48,369 bases of DNA, taken from an uncultured Candidatus Nitrosopelagicus sp. Lineage in GTDB: Archaea > Thermoproteota > Nitrososphaeria > Nitrososphaerales > Nitrosopumilaceae. This document shows positions 41,473 through 48,369 of this stretch, piece after piece. The stretch's first letter is position 1. Every line of letters begins with the position of its first letter. Where the stretch lies: assembly GCA_937896695.1 (NCBI GenBank), contig CALBOT010000096.1:1-48369 (forward strand), in the 5' to 3' direction. The translations under genes were made by a program, and so were the position numbers. The notes beneath the pieces are model-generated. The model did no database searches. It saw only the letters and a list, made by a program, of their open reading frames with translations, and was not told the origin of the DNA.

Positions 41473-41889
41473 ATGGAACTGATTAGTAGTGATTTTCAAG
41501 AAGGAAGTGAAATTCCAAAAAAATTTGGTTACAAGCATGAAAATGACGAACCACATGTTCAATTCGAATCCATTCCTACTGGTGCAAAAACATTAGCAAT
41601 AATTATGGATGATCCAGATGCAATGAAAGCAGTAGGAAAGGTTTGGGTTCATTGGTTAACATATCATGATGTTAATGACACAACAAAAATTGAAGGAAAA
41701 ACAGATTTTGGTGAAATTGGTTATGGCGGACCTGCACCTCCAGATGGACGTCATACCTATATTTTCAAAGGCTATGCATTAGACACCATATTAGATCTCA
41801 AAGAAGGTTATTCCAAACAGGATTTAGAAGATGCAATGAAAGGTCACATTATTGCTGAAGCCAAACTAACTGGTACTTTTGCACCATAG
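41473..41889 (+). CDS. PEBP family protein (YbhB/YbcL)
   Basis: 138 residues. IIMDDPDAMKAVGKVWVHWLTY and GYGGPAPPDGRHTYIFKGYALD are the two signature regions of the phosphatidylethanolamine-binding/Raf-kinase-inhibitor fold (DPD, HW and the GP-P-G-RH-Y loop). Function in prokaryotes is unresolved; it binds anionic or phospholipid-like ligands. No signal peptide. Promoter-like AT-rich gap upstream. Confidence 0.92.
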   Translation: MELISSDFQEGSEIPKKFGYKHENDEPHVQFESIPTGAKTLAIIMDDPDAMKAVGKVWVHWLTYHDVNDTTKIEGKTDFGEIGYGGPAPPDGRHTYIFKGYALDTILDLKEGYSKQDLEDAMKGHIIAEAKLTGTFAP

Positions 41890-41928
41890 TCAATAACCTG
41901 TAAATAAGTATCAAAATTGAATTGAATT

Positions 41929-44214
41929 ATGATTTCTAATCAAAAATTATTTTCAGTAGGTAATTTTGATTTTAGATTACAACATTTGCTCGTAATTGGT
42001 GTATTGGTGTTATCTGTATCTATTTCTATGATGATTCGATCCACGCCTGTCACACATGGTTTTGAGTTATTTGAATTCGATCCATTTTTCAACTATAGGG
42101 CAACTGAGTATATCTTAGAAAATGGAACTGATGCTTATTTTAACTGGATTGATGAAAAAAGTTGGCATCCATTTGGAAGAAATGTATCTGAAACTTCACA
42201 AGTGACACTTCATCTGACCGCAGCATCACTTTATTCGATTTTTAATTTTGGTTTATCTCTTTATGATTTTACTATACTCTTGCCTTTAATTTTTGGTTCT
42301 TTAACTGCAGTTGTAGTCTTTGCATTTGTTCGTGTTTTAGGTGGAACTACTGCTGGATTATTTGCAGCATTAATCTTTTCAATTTCTGTTCCAATATTTA
42401 CTAGAGGATTAATTGGTTGGTTCAAATCTGAACCTTTAGGATTATTTTTTGCATTTTTAGCAATGTATCTTTTTGTTTCAGGATTAAAATTTAACAAAGG
42501 AAGAATTTCTTTAATAAAATTAATTTTTGCAGGATTCTTTTTATCATTAGGATTATCCGCATGGGGTGGAATCTTGTTTTTCATAATACCGATTGTTTTG
42601 TTTTATTTTTCATTACCATTCATTAAAAATAAAGATAATTTCATAATGTGGGCAGGACCATCTTTTTCAGCTTCTCTCATTGCATTCTCTCTTGTATTTG
42701 AAAGAAACTCGACATTTATTATTGGATATGCAGGATTGGCAATTCTTCTTCCAACAATTTTCATATTAGTATCTGGAATAATAATGAAATTCAGTAACAA
42801 ACGTACAAAAATTCGTAATTCTATTGTTGTATTGATTGTATTCATTGCATCTGGAATAGGAATTATGAATTCAGGTCTGCTTGGGGTGCCTTCATTTAGA
42901 TATCTTAATGCAATCAATCCTTTCTTGACTAGTCAAGATAGTTTAACTGATTCTGTTGCTGAACACACAACTACTAGTTTATCAATGTCTTTCACATTTT
43001 TATCAGTTTTTCTAATATTTGCAGTAATTGGAATGTGGTTCCTTTTCTCCAAAAAAACAATCAGTTTAAAAACTGATATGAGAATTTTTGGAATTTTAAT
43101 TAGCATTATTGCTATTTATGTTAGTTCTGCATTTGTTAGACTTGAATTGTTTGCATCTGTTGGAATAATAATTTTAGGTTCAATTGGATTGGCAATTTTG
43201 TCACAGAAGATATTTGAACAAAATGGTCAGAATTTTACTAAACTAATTTTTCCTGCAATAATAATAATTTTATTTATCATTCCTGTAACTATACCTGAAA
43301 ATAATACCTGGTTAACATGGGCTGATTTTCCACCCTCTATACTGAATGGTGGTTCATCATTTCTTCAATTCAGCTCTAATGATTGGAAAGATGCAATGAA
43401 TTGGATAAAAGAAAATACTCCTGAAGATGCTGTTATTGCATCTTGGTGGGATTATGGTTACTGGATTACCGCATTAAGTGAACGTACAACTATAACTGAT
43501 AACGCGACATTGATTGATTGGCAGATAAAAAAAATGGGTTATACCCTAATCACAAATCCTGAAAACTCTTGGCATATTCTTCATTCTGACTATACTACTG
43601 ATATTTCCACATATCTTGGTGATGATAATGTAGTTAATTTTGGCGGCACATTGGCTAAAGATTTTGATAATGAATACTTAAAAGAAAATGGAGAATCATG
43701 TAAACAAATTTTCAAAGCAGAGGCACAAAATCTTGGAATATCAGAACAAAGTTGTAATCCAATTGCTAAAGGCATGGATGCAGATTATATTTTGATATAC
43801 TTGACAGGTGAAAGATTTTACATACAAGATTCCAATATTCCATTATACACTCTCGAAGGTGGAGGAGATGAGAGTAAAAAAACATGGTTTGTTGCAATTT
43901 CTAACCATCAAATTTCCAAATATGTTCAAGATGATAATATAACACCTACTGACTACTACATGGAAAAAAGTACACTTGGATTGCTAACTCCATTTTCAAT
44001 TTTCAAATACGTTGAACCTAACACGGGTCGAACGTTTGATCAATATCGTAATGGATTTATTCCTGTGTATGTTAATGATTTGAAATTTAAAGATCCTGAA
44101 AACGATCCATTTTATTTGGTATATGCATCCCCAAGTTTCTACAGTCAAGAACAAGGAATTATGTCGGCAGTTTTGATTTACAAAATAAATCATGATTATA
44201 TTCCTCAAAACTAA
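41929..44214 (+). CDS. aglB: AglB/Stt3 oligosaccharyltransferase
   Basis: 761 residues. About 13 hydrophobic helices span 20-470, and the soluble C-terminal domain follows. The catalytic DxD-type site begins FEFDPFFNYRATEY with Asp51; the conserved WWDYG signature is at 506-510. It transfers a dolichol-linked glycan onto Asn in N-x-S/T of secreted proteins such as S-layer proteins. It is the only glycosylation gene seen here; the following zinc gene overlaps by one base (TAATG). Confidence 0.95.
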   Translation: MISNQKLFSVGNFDFRLQHLLVIGVLVLSVSISMMIRSTPVTHGFELFEFDPFFNYRATEYILENGTDAYFNWIDEKSWHPFGRNVSETSQVTLHLTAASLYSIFNFGLSLYDFTILLPLIFGSLTAVVVFAFVRVLGGTTAGLFAALIFSISVPIFTRGLIGWFKSEPLGLFFAFLAMYLFVSGLKFNKGRISLIKLIFAGFFLSLGLSAWGGILFFIIPIVLFYFSLPFIKNKDNFIMWAGPSFSASLIAFSLVFERNSTFIIGYAGLAILLPTIFILVSGIIMKFSNKRTKIRNSIVVLIVFIASGIGIMNSGLLGVPSFRYLNAINPFLTSQDSLTDSVAEHTTTSLSMSFTFLSVFLIFAVIGMWFLFSKKTISLKTDMRIFGILISIIAIYVSSAFVRLELFASVGIIILGSIGLAILSQKIFEQNGQNFTKLIFPAIIIILFIIPVTIPENNTWLTWADFPPSILNGGSSFLQFSSNDWKDAMNWIKENTPEDAVIASWWDYGYWITALSERTTITDNATLIDWQIKKMGYTLITNPENSWHILHSDYTTDISTYLGDDNVVNFGGTLAKDFDNEYLKENGESCKQIFKAEAQNLGISEQSCNPIAKGMDADYILIYLTGERFYIQDSNIPLYTLEGGGDESKKTWFVAISNHQISKYVQDDNITPTDYYMEKSTLGLLTPFSIFKYVEPNTGRTFDQYRNGFIPVYVNDLKFKDPENDPFYLVYASPSFYSQEQGIMSAVLIYKINHDYIPQN

Positions 44215-44468
44215 TGAAATTTTGTTCTAAATGCAATGACAGAATGAGTGGTGACTATTGTACCACTTGTGACAAAGACAAACTTCCTGAAAGAATAAAA
44301 TTTTCAGATTATTCAAATCAAAAATTAAACAGTTGCGATAAGGGATGTGGTGGAAAAATTTACTTTGATGAAGATTTTAAAACAGAAAAAGGAAAATTCA
44401 TACCAATTGACAGAAATACAGGCAGACCTCATAACTGTCAAAAAATAAAATATAAAAAGAAATTTTAG
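44214..44468 (+). CDS. 84-residue zinc-binding protein after aglB
   Basis: ATG at 44214 overlaps the aglB stop by 1 bp, so it is translationally coupled. CSKC...YCTTC (residues 4-19) is a zinc ribbon; a second half (SCDKGCGGKIYFDEDF) and IPIDRNTGRPHNCQ add Cys/His and a beta unit seen in small GIY/DUF-type modules. Basic C-terminus (KIKYKKKF). Function unknown. Confidence 0.7.
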   Translation: MKFCSKCNDRMSGDYCTTCDKDKLPERIKFSDYSNQKLNSCDKGCGGKIYFDEDFKTEKGKFIPIDRNTGRPHNCQKIKYKKKF

Positions 44469-44502
44469 AAATATTTATCTAAAATTATGATAATTATCCT
44501 TG

Positions 44503-44928
44503 ATGGGATTAACTGAGGCCGATGCCAAAGCTCTAGTAAATGAAGGGATTTTGTCTGCAGATTATGATGAACATGAAGAAGCAATAGAATTTTACGACAA
44601 GGCTCTAAAAATTGTAGAAACCTCAGAAACCTATCTGAACAAAGGAATTTCTCTTGTAGAACTAGAAAAATATGAAGATGCTGTAACATGTTATGATAAG
44701 GCAGCAACAATTGATACTAATGATTCTCTAATCTGGTATAACCGCGGTGTTGCACTAACGCAATTAGAAAAATATGATGATGCATTGTCAAGTTATGAAA
44801 AGGCAATTGACGTATCACCTGGTTATGCAGATGCATGGTATAACAAAGCAGAACTTTTGAAACATAAGGGTCAAGATGCAGAAGCAGAAACCTGTTTTGC
44901 TAAAGTTAAGGAATTAGAAGGAGAATAA
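44503..44928 (+). CDS. Tetratricopeptide repeat protein
   Basis: 141 residues from ATG 44503 (an immediately preceding TTG is possible). Three to four TPR units: EHEEAIEFYDKALKIVETS, EKYEDAVTCYDKAATIDTN, EKYDDALSSYEKAIDVSPG and then YADAWYNKAELLKHKGQ. These helical pairs form a protein-binding groove. No catalytic domain, membrane helix or signal. Partner unknown. The end overlaps by 15 bp the convergent sugar-dehydrogenase-like gene. Upstream, GATAATTATC (palindrome) may be an operator. Confidence 0.85.
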   Translation: MGLTEADAKALVNEGILSADYDEHEEAIEFYDKALKIVETSETYLNKGISLVELEKYEDAVTCYDKAATIDTNDSLIWYNRGVALTQLEKYDDALSSYEKAIDVSPGYADAWYNKAELLKHKGQDAEAETCFAKVKELEGE

Positions 44929-46098
44929 TTGTCTTCGTCGTTTTATTATAATAGCAGCAATCATACTTACAACAACTCCAATTATTACATATACTATAGT
45001 TAAATTATTTCCAGACTCGTTAGACGTAAACTTTGTAACCTCTTCTAGTGGTGCTTCAGAGATACGAATTATCTTGTCATTGTCTCCATTTGCTGTTAGT
45101 AGATACAATACTCCATCAGGACCAATCTGTGCTGTGCGAATTCTACCAAAGTCACCTTCAAACATTTTTTCTGCACTGATTAAAGAACCATCTTTTGCAA
45201 TATCTAAAACCATCAAATGCTGTCCTCTTAAGGCTCCAACCAAAAACTTGTCTTCAAAACTAGAAATTTTATCTGAATTGTAAAACACCATTCCACTTGG
45301 TGCCCATGTTGTTTGTCCACTATGTGTGATTGGATTTACAAAACTGTCATCAGATGAATCACCTACAACTTTTGGCCAACCATAATTTTTTCCCTTTACA
45401 ATTACATTGATTTCGTCATGACCATAACCCATTTCTCCAGATGGTCCATGCTCTGATGACACAAGCAAACCATCTTCATTCCATGCAATTCCTTGTGGAT
45501 TGCGATGACCATAAGAAAAAATTGCACTTGAATCAAATGGATTGTCATCAGGTATTGTTCCATCTGGATTAATTCTTAAAATTTTTCCTGCCAGTGATGA
45601 CAAATCTTGTGACCATCCAGGATTAACTGCATCTCCTGTTGTTATGTACAGTTTTTCATCAGGACCAAATGCAATTCTCCCACCGTCATGCCATGGCGCA
45701 CCTGGTATGTCATCAATTACTGTCTGCATATCTACCAGTTTGTCTCCGTCAACTGTAAAGCTAAAAACTTTGTTTTGGAAAAATTCCAGTTCTAGATTTG
45801 TCTGATAAATGTAAATTTTCTTGTTCTCTTCAAAATTTGGATGCAAGGCAAGGCCTAACGTTCCTCCCTCATATGATCCGCTCTTTGGGAATGTTTGAAT
45901 TACTTTGGCTTCTCCAAAATTTTCAATTTTCCACACACGTCCGTCTCTTTCTGTAAAGTAAACGTCTCCGTTTGGTGCAAAAACCATTTCCCATGGGTTA
46001 TTCAACCCGTCAACTATTACATCAACATTCATTTCTCCAAATGCTGGAGCAATCAATGAAACAAATGCAATGCAAATCAACAGAACAAAACGTTTCAT
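44914..46098 (-). CDS. Membrane-anchored PQQ-sugar-dehydrogenase-like six-blade propeller
   Basis: 394 residues from ATG 46098 (MKRFVLLICIAFVSLIAPAFG signal); ATG 46113 adds five residues and lies nearer a TTTTAAG box. The Gdh-B/sorbosone dehydrogenase propeller shows LNNPWEMVFAPNGDVYFTERDGRVW, WHDGGRIAFGPDEKLYITTGD and YGHRNPQGIAWN; the equivalent of the catalytic His is within WHDGG. Sugar oxidation with PQQ is what the family does; many archaeal members have uncertain PQQ use. C-terminal helix (LTIVYVIIGVVVSMIAAIII) anchors it outside. Confidence 0.9.
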   Translation of the reverse strand: MKRFVLLICIAFVSLIAPAFGEMNVDVIVDGLNNPWEMVFAPNGDVYFTERDGRVWKIENFGEAKVIQTFPKSGSYEGGTLGLALHPNFEENKKIYIYQTNLELEFFQNKVFSFTVDGDKLVDMQTVIDDIPGAPWHDGGRIAFGPDEKLYITTGDAVNPGWSQDLSSLAGKILRINPDGTIPDDNPFDSSAIFSYGHRNPQGIAWNEDGLLVSSEHGPSGEMGYGHDEINVIVKGKNYGWPKVVGDSSDDSFVNPITHSGQTTWAPSGMVFYNSDKISSFEDKFLVGALRGQHLMVLDIAKDGSLISAEKMFEGDFGRIRTAQIGPDGVLYLLTANGDNDKIIRISEAPLEEVTKFTSNESGNNLTIVYVIIGVVVSMIAAIIIKRRRQLFSF

Positions 46099-46284
46099 GA
46101 TTAAAACATGCATTTTTTGCTTAAAATCCTATGCAAATTTATAAAATTTTTCTTGCTTCATAATTCGGCGTTCAAATGAACTTTATCTCATCACTATTTG
46201 AGGAAGTCAGAGAGAACCTCGTCTAATCTATAATCATCAGCAAATAGTACAACATGCATTGACTATTTAGAATCACTCATTTGT
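46099..46284. other. Intergenic region upstream of an RNA candidate
   Basis: A 186-bp stretch with minus-strand promoter elements for the propeller gene. It contains a 16-codon ATG frame (from 46176) that I do not consider real. Short hairpin GAGG...CCTC (about 46199-46219) could belong to a longer structured RNA leading into the next feature. Confidence 0.4.
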
Positions 46285-46365
46285 AATGAAACCCCGAAAA
46301 GGCAACAAATGTTGCCTCTTCAGGCAGAGAAATTAATCTCCTGTTGGCGTGCAAACCAATAGAAA
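46285..46365 (+). ncRNA. Candidate structured RNA in the 46.1-46.4 kb gap
   Basis: A perfect 7-bp hairpin, AGGCAAC-AAAT-GTTGCCT (46300-46317), is followed three bases later by CAGG...CCTG (46321-46343), which closes a second helix with AGA/TCT. A TATA-like CTATTTAGAA is about 25 bp upstream of 46291. G+C is well above the flanks. No ORF or known family matched. Strand is uncertain, since the hairpins work on both. Confidence 0.3.
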
Positions 46366-46433
46366 TTATCAATTTTAATTCAAACTAAAACCTTTCTGAT
46401 AACAATGAAATACTCTTTTGATTAATCATAGAC

Positions 46434-46727
46434 ATGGTGTATGCTTGGATAATTCCAATTTCATTAGTAGCAATTTTAGGAATATCTGGATATCTTGTAT
46501 ATCGATATGTGATTTTTGACATCTTGGCAAACAGCTCAATCAATAACACCTTGAAACGATACAACATCAAAAAAACACAGTTTGAGATAATCAAAGAGTT
46601 TAACGAATTGAAAGGCGAAACACTATCTGATTCGGAAATTAAACGCTTAGCAAAACATTATCGCCGAAACGAACCTGATCAATTCCTATCAATGTATGAT
46701 CATTTACGAGATAGATCAAAAAATTAA
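46434..46727 (+). CDS. 97-residue single-helix membrane protein
   Basis: ATG 46434. One hydrophobic segment (WIIPISLVAILGISGYLVYRYVIF, ~5-28) followed by a cytoplasmic or external helical domain with basic residues (KRLAKHYRRNEPDQFLSMYDHLRDRSKN). No family recognised. The last four bases overlap the convergent SPFH stop. Confidence 0.7.
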   Translation: MVYAWIIPISLVAILGISGYLVYRYVIFDILANSSINNTLKRYNIKKTQFEIIKEFNELKGETLSDSEIKRLAKHYRRNEPDQFLSMYDHLRDRSKN

Positions 46728-47587
46728 TCTTCTGTTGGAATATTTATGAAAGGAGTTCCACCTTCGCCAACTACTAGTGGTAGTTTTCCATCCCATGCTT
46801 GTGTCTTTAACCACTCAATGTAGTATGGATTGTTTGCAAGTGCTTCGTTGATGATACGAATGGCTTCTGCCTCACCTTCTGCCTCTGCAATGTTACCCTT
46901 TGCAGTTCCTTGCGCTCTGGCTTCAAACTGTTCTGCTTCTACTTGAATACGTCTCAAGTCATTTTCTGCTTTGAGTGCTTTTTGTTCTGCTTCTACTTTG
47001 GCTTCAATTGCTTGTGCAAAGAGTGGTGAGAATTGAAAGTCTGTAATTGATACAATTTCAGTTGTAATGTTAAAATCATTAAGACGCTCGCCAATTTCTA
47101 CTTCAATGTCTGCTTTTACTTGTGGTCTCTTTGTGATTAATTCTTCAGCGTTATAGTTTGCAGTTACCTGTTTTACAACTTCTTCTACAGTTGGTTGAAT
47201 AACACGATTCTCATAGTCTAAACCAACCTCTTTGTATAGATAGTTAACAGAGTTTGGACTTGGATGATAGTTTACTGTAATTTCAGTTGAGACTGTCTGC
47301 AAGTCTTGTGATGCCGACGTTGTCGACTTTGTATACTTTAAGGTACGAACTTCAAGTGGAATTACTGAATCCTGGAACGGAACTATAAAGTGCAACCCTT
47401 CTTCAAGTGGTGGTTGTGTTACATCTACTGCATTCCAGTGTAGCAAAACGCCTCTGTATCCTGCGTCTACAATTGATACTGCAGAGCCTATTACTACGCC
47501 TATAATGATTAACACAAGAATTCCTATTACCACTCCCTTTGCCTTTCCAACGTTTACTTGGACTGGTCTATTTTGATATTTTGACAA
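46724..47587 (-). CDS. SPFH/prohibitin-family membrane protein
   Basis: 287 residues. N-terminal anchor helix (GVVIGILVLIIIGVVIGSAVSIV, ~19-41), SPFH domain (~42-200; RGVLLHWNAVDVTQPPLEEGLHFIVPF), then a coiled coil (AKVEAEQKALKAENDLRRIQVEAEQFEARAQG) and an IPxxE-like end. SPFH proteins form large ring assemblies near membranes and proteases (HflK/C, prohibitin, stomatin). Start TTG at 47585-47587. A NfeD partner is not adjacent. An inverted repeat lies in the divergent promoter region. Confidence 0.93.
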   Translation of the reverse strand: MSKYQNRPVQVNVGKAKGVVIGILVLIIIGVVIGSAVSIVDAGYRGVLLHWNAVDVTQPPLEEGLHFIVPFQDSVIPLEVRTLKYTKSTTSASQDLQTVSTEITVNYHPSPNSVNYLYKEVGLDYENRVIQPTVEEVVKQVTANYNAEELITKRPQVKADIEVEIGERLNDFNITTEIVSITDFQFSPLFAQAIEAKVEAEQKALKAENDLRRIQVEAEQFEARAQGTAKGNIAEAEGEAEAIRIINEALANNPYYIEWLKTQAWDGKLPLVVGEGGTPFINIPTED

Positions 47588-47617
47588 TGTTTCAATTATG
47601 ATTTTACACTAAATATA

Positions 47618-47642
47618 GTATGCGCAAAAAACACGCACATAC
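47618..47642. promoter_or_regulatory. 8-bp inverted repeat in the divergent promoter region
   Basis: GTATGCGC (47618-47625) and GCACATAC (47635-47642) are inverted copies with one mismatch, separated by nine bases. They lie between the starts of the SPFH gene (47587) and the zinc/membrane gene (47680), a position for a shared operator. Confidence 0.35.
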
Positions 47643-47679
47643 CAGAAATTCTTAATTTAAGTACGAGATATTCAATGAT

Positions 47680-47898
47680 ATGTTCTGTCAAAAATGTGGC
47701 ATAAAGATTGTCGAACACGGAGGAGAATATTGCACAGCATGCAGCACCCCTTCAAAAAAGACTCTATCATGGTGGAATAATCTCTCATTGCCAAAGAAAA
47801 TCCTAATTGGCTTTGGTGTGGGCTTTGGAGGCTTTCAGGTGGTAAATTTTATCATAGCCTATCTGATGGAACTGACTGCCAACATTAGCGGAACCTGA
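47680..47898 (+). CDS. 72-residue zinc-ribbon membrane protein
   Basis: ATG 47680. CQKC...YCTAC (residues 3-21) is a zinc ribbon of the 'zinc_ribbon_2/DZR' style. A hydrophobic stretch (KKILIGFGVGFGGFQVVNFIIAYLME, ~40-65) spans the membrane once, with the ribbon on the cytoplasmic side. Widespread small archaeal proteins have this layout; the role is unknown. Confidence 0.75.
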   Translation: MFCQKCGIKIVEHGGEYCTACSTPSKKTLSWWNNLSLPKKILIGFGVGFGGFQVVNFIIAYLMELTANISGT

Positions 47899-48052
47899 TT
47901 AAAACTAAAATACGATTATCACTTATTGGAATTACTGTCTTCGTCAGTCAGCGGTCTATGGTAGACCGTTGTGGTTACGGAGATGGTGAGTAGCTTTGAA
48001 AAAAGTGAAAGCCGTTTCCATCTTTAAATTATTTGATTTTCTAGAGTAAATT
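47899..48052. other. Intergenic gap holding an RNA candidate
   Basis: 154 bp with no ORF worth noting. It holds a TATA-like CTAAAATAC at about 47905-47913, the structured segment listed separately, and a second TATA-like CTTTAAATTA (about 48022-48031) serving the secreted-protein gene that follows. Confidence 0.5.
47935..48026 (+). ncRNA. Candidate structured RNA (three stems)
   Basis: A 7-bp hairpin CGGTCTA-TGG-TAGACCG (47952-47968) is followed by AGATGG (47981-47986) paired with CCATCT (48018-48023), enclosing GCTTT (47993-47997) paired with AAAGC (48008-48012). G+C is higher than the surrounding DNA. The segment ends just where the next gene's own TATA box begins, so it is unlikely to be that gene's leader. 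A TATA-like box precedes it by ~25 bp. No known family recognised. Confidence 0.35.
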
Positions 48053-48369
48053 ATGATGAAAATCTTGATCTTACTCATAATTGGATCAGTTATGGTGATT
48101 GGTGCCCAAAATGCATATTCAACTCACGTCTCCCAACCAATCCTAACAATTGATGAAAATTTTGTATATTCTGTTGGAGATGATCTTTCCATAACGGGAT
48201 GGGTTGAATATGATGATGCAGCAACATCTGATGTCTTGTTAAGTGTAAAAATTTCAAATCCAAATGGAAAAGTCGTATCTGATTTCTTTTTGACCAGCGA
48301 TTCATCTGGAAAGTTTGAGTTTCCATTTGAGTTGTCTGATGATGATGCTTCAGGTGATTATTTGGTCAA
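48053..48369 (+). CDS. Secreted beta-sandwich protein, truncated at the right edge
   Basis: ATG 48053; 105 codons before the window ends. Signal peptide MMKILILLIIGSVMVIGAQNA (cleavage near AYS), then a domain with VYSVGDDLSITGWVEYD and VLLSVKISNPNGKVVSDFFL, then FELSDDDASGDYLV. This is an MG2/Ig-like unit common in thaumarchaeal secreted and S-layer-associated proteins; the 18832 gene has a similar style. TATA-like CTTTAAATTA is about 25-30 bp upstream. Full length unknown. Confidence 0.8.
   Translation, partial: MMKILILLIIGSVMVIGAQNAYSTHVSQPILTIDENFVYSVGDDLSITGWVEYDDAATSDVLLSVKISNPNGKVVSDFFLTSDSSGKFEFPFELSDDDASGDYLV

Noticed and set aside
46176..46226. A 16-codon ATG frame in the gap after the propeller gene
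   Set aside because: Too short and without conservation or coding features; region is better explained as RNA or promoter.
1..48369. Horizontal transfer, prophage or insertion sequence
   Set aside because: No integrase, transposase, phage gene, terminal repeats or abrupt base-composition change noticed; tRNA genes are not flanked by duplicated 3' ends.

Overview
The window looks like part of the chromosome of an ammonia-oxidising Nitrososphaerota (Thaumarchaeota) of the Nitrosopumilus/Nitrosarchaeum type. The DNA is AT-rich and densely packed. The machinery is archaeal: Rpo11, TFS, PCNA, aIF2-gamma, a proteasome beta subunit, the KH/beta-CASP termination nuclease aCPSF1, glycerol-1-phosphate dehydrogenase (ether lipids), pantoate kinase and phosphopantothenate synthetase (archaeal CoA route), and an AglB-type oligosaccharyltransferase. 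Many genes start with TTG or GTG about 25-30 bp after a TATA-like box, as expected of leaderless archaeal transcripts. No amo, 16S/23S, CRISPR, transposase or phage genes are present, so lineage is inferred from gene content and style only. Both window edges cut genes.

Layout. 1-3.4 kb: a truncated conserved protein, an Hsp20, a ChuX/HutX-like protein and a patch of tiny zinc-finger proteins, including a two-zinc-domain protein joined by an RGG-rich linker. 3.4-7.9 kb: a cyclase-family hydrolase, a stand-alone RAM (Lrp/AsnC effector) domain, a class V aminotransferase, a RecA-like protein without a Walker A loop, a 7Fe/8Fe-type ferredoxin with a paired upstream repeat, a dual-specificity phosphatase, and two adjacent paralogous 50-residue proteins. 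7.98-11.6 kb: a same-strand run of rpo11, tfs, pcna, aspartokinase and cobJ. 11.6-17.8 kb, mostly minus strand: tyrS, a double winged-helix regulator, two small polytopic membrane proteins (one with a five-histidine helix face), an all-alpha dUTPase, a PfkB kinase, an anchored surface protein and a cyclophilin. 17.9-21.3 kb: small regulators and secreted proteins, tRNA-Arg(CCT), bluB, and tRNA-Val(GAC) with an unusual C33.

21.3-28.3 kb: CopD-like protein and nadM, an alanine/serine-glyoxylate aminotransferase, an FKBP isomerase, egsA facing the proteasome-beta/aCPSF1 pair across one TATA box, and sepF. 28.4-34.0 kb: an M24 peptidase, a methyltransferase, and a tightly overlapping CoA operon (pantoate kinase, phosphopantothenate synthetase, panB, coaBC). 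34.0-36.5 kb: an AbrB-PhoU regulator, a Nudix hydrolase and a two-headed Lrp/AsnC regulator. 36.5-39.7 kb: an overlapping FtsX-permease / LolD-type ATPase / anchored-protein operon. 39.8-44.9 kb: aIF2-gamma overlapping a PIN protein, a PEBP protein, AglB, a zinc protein and a TPR protein. 44.9-48.4 kb: an anchored Gdh-B/sorbosone-dehydrogenase-like propeller protein, an SPFH protein, small membrane proteins and two intergenic segments that fold into strong hairpins and may be unannotated RNAs.

The genes are mainly core housekeeping: coenzyme supply (CoA, NAD, cobalamin), transcription and RNA 3'-end formation, replication clamp, tRNA charging, protein folding and surface glycosylation. The least explained parts are the His-rich membrane pair with a nearby 33-codon ORF, the zinc/RGG patch, the twin 50-residue proteins, the ferredoxin operator and the two RNA candidates.
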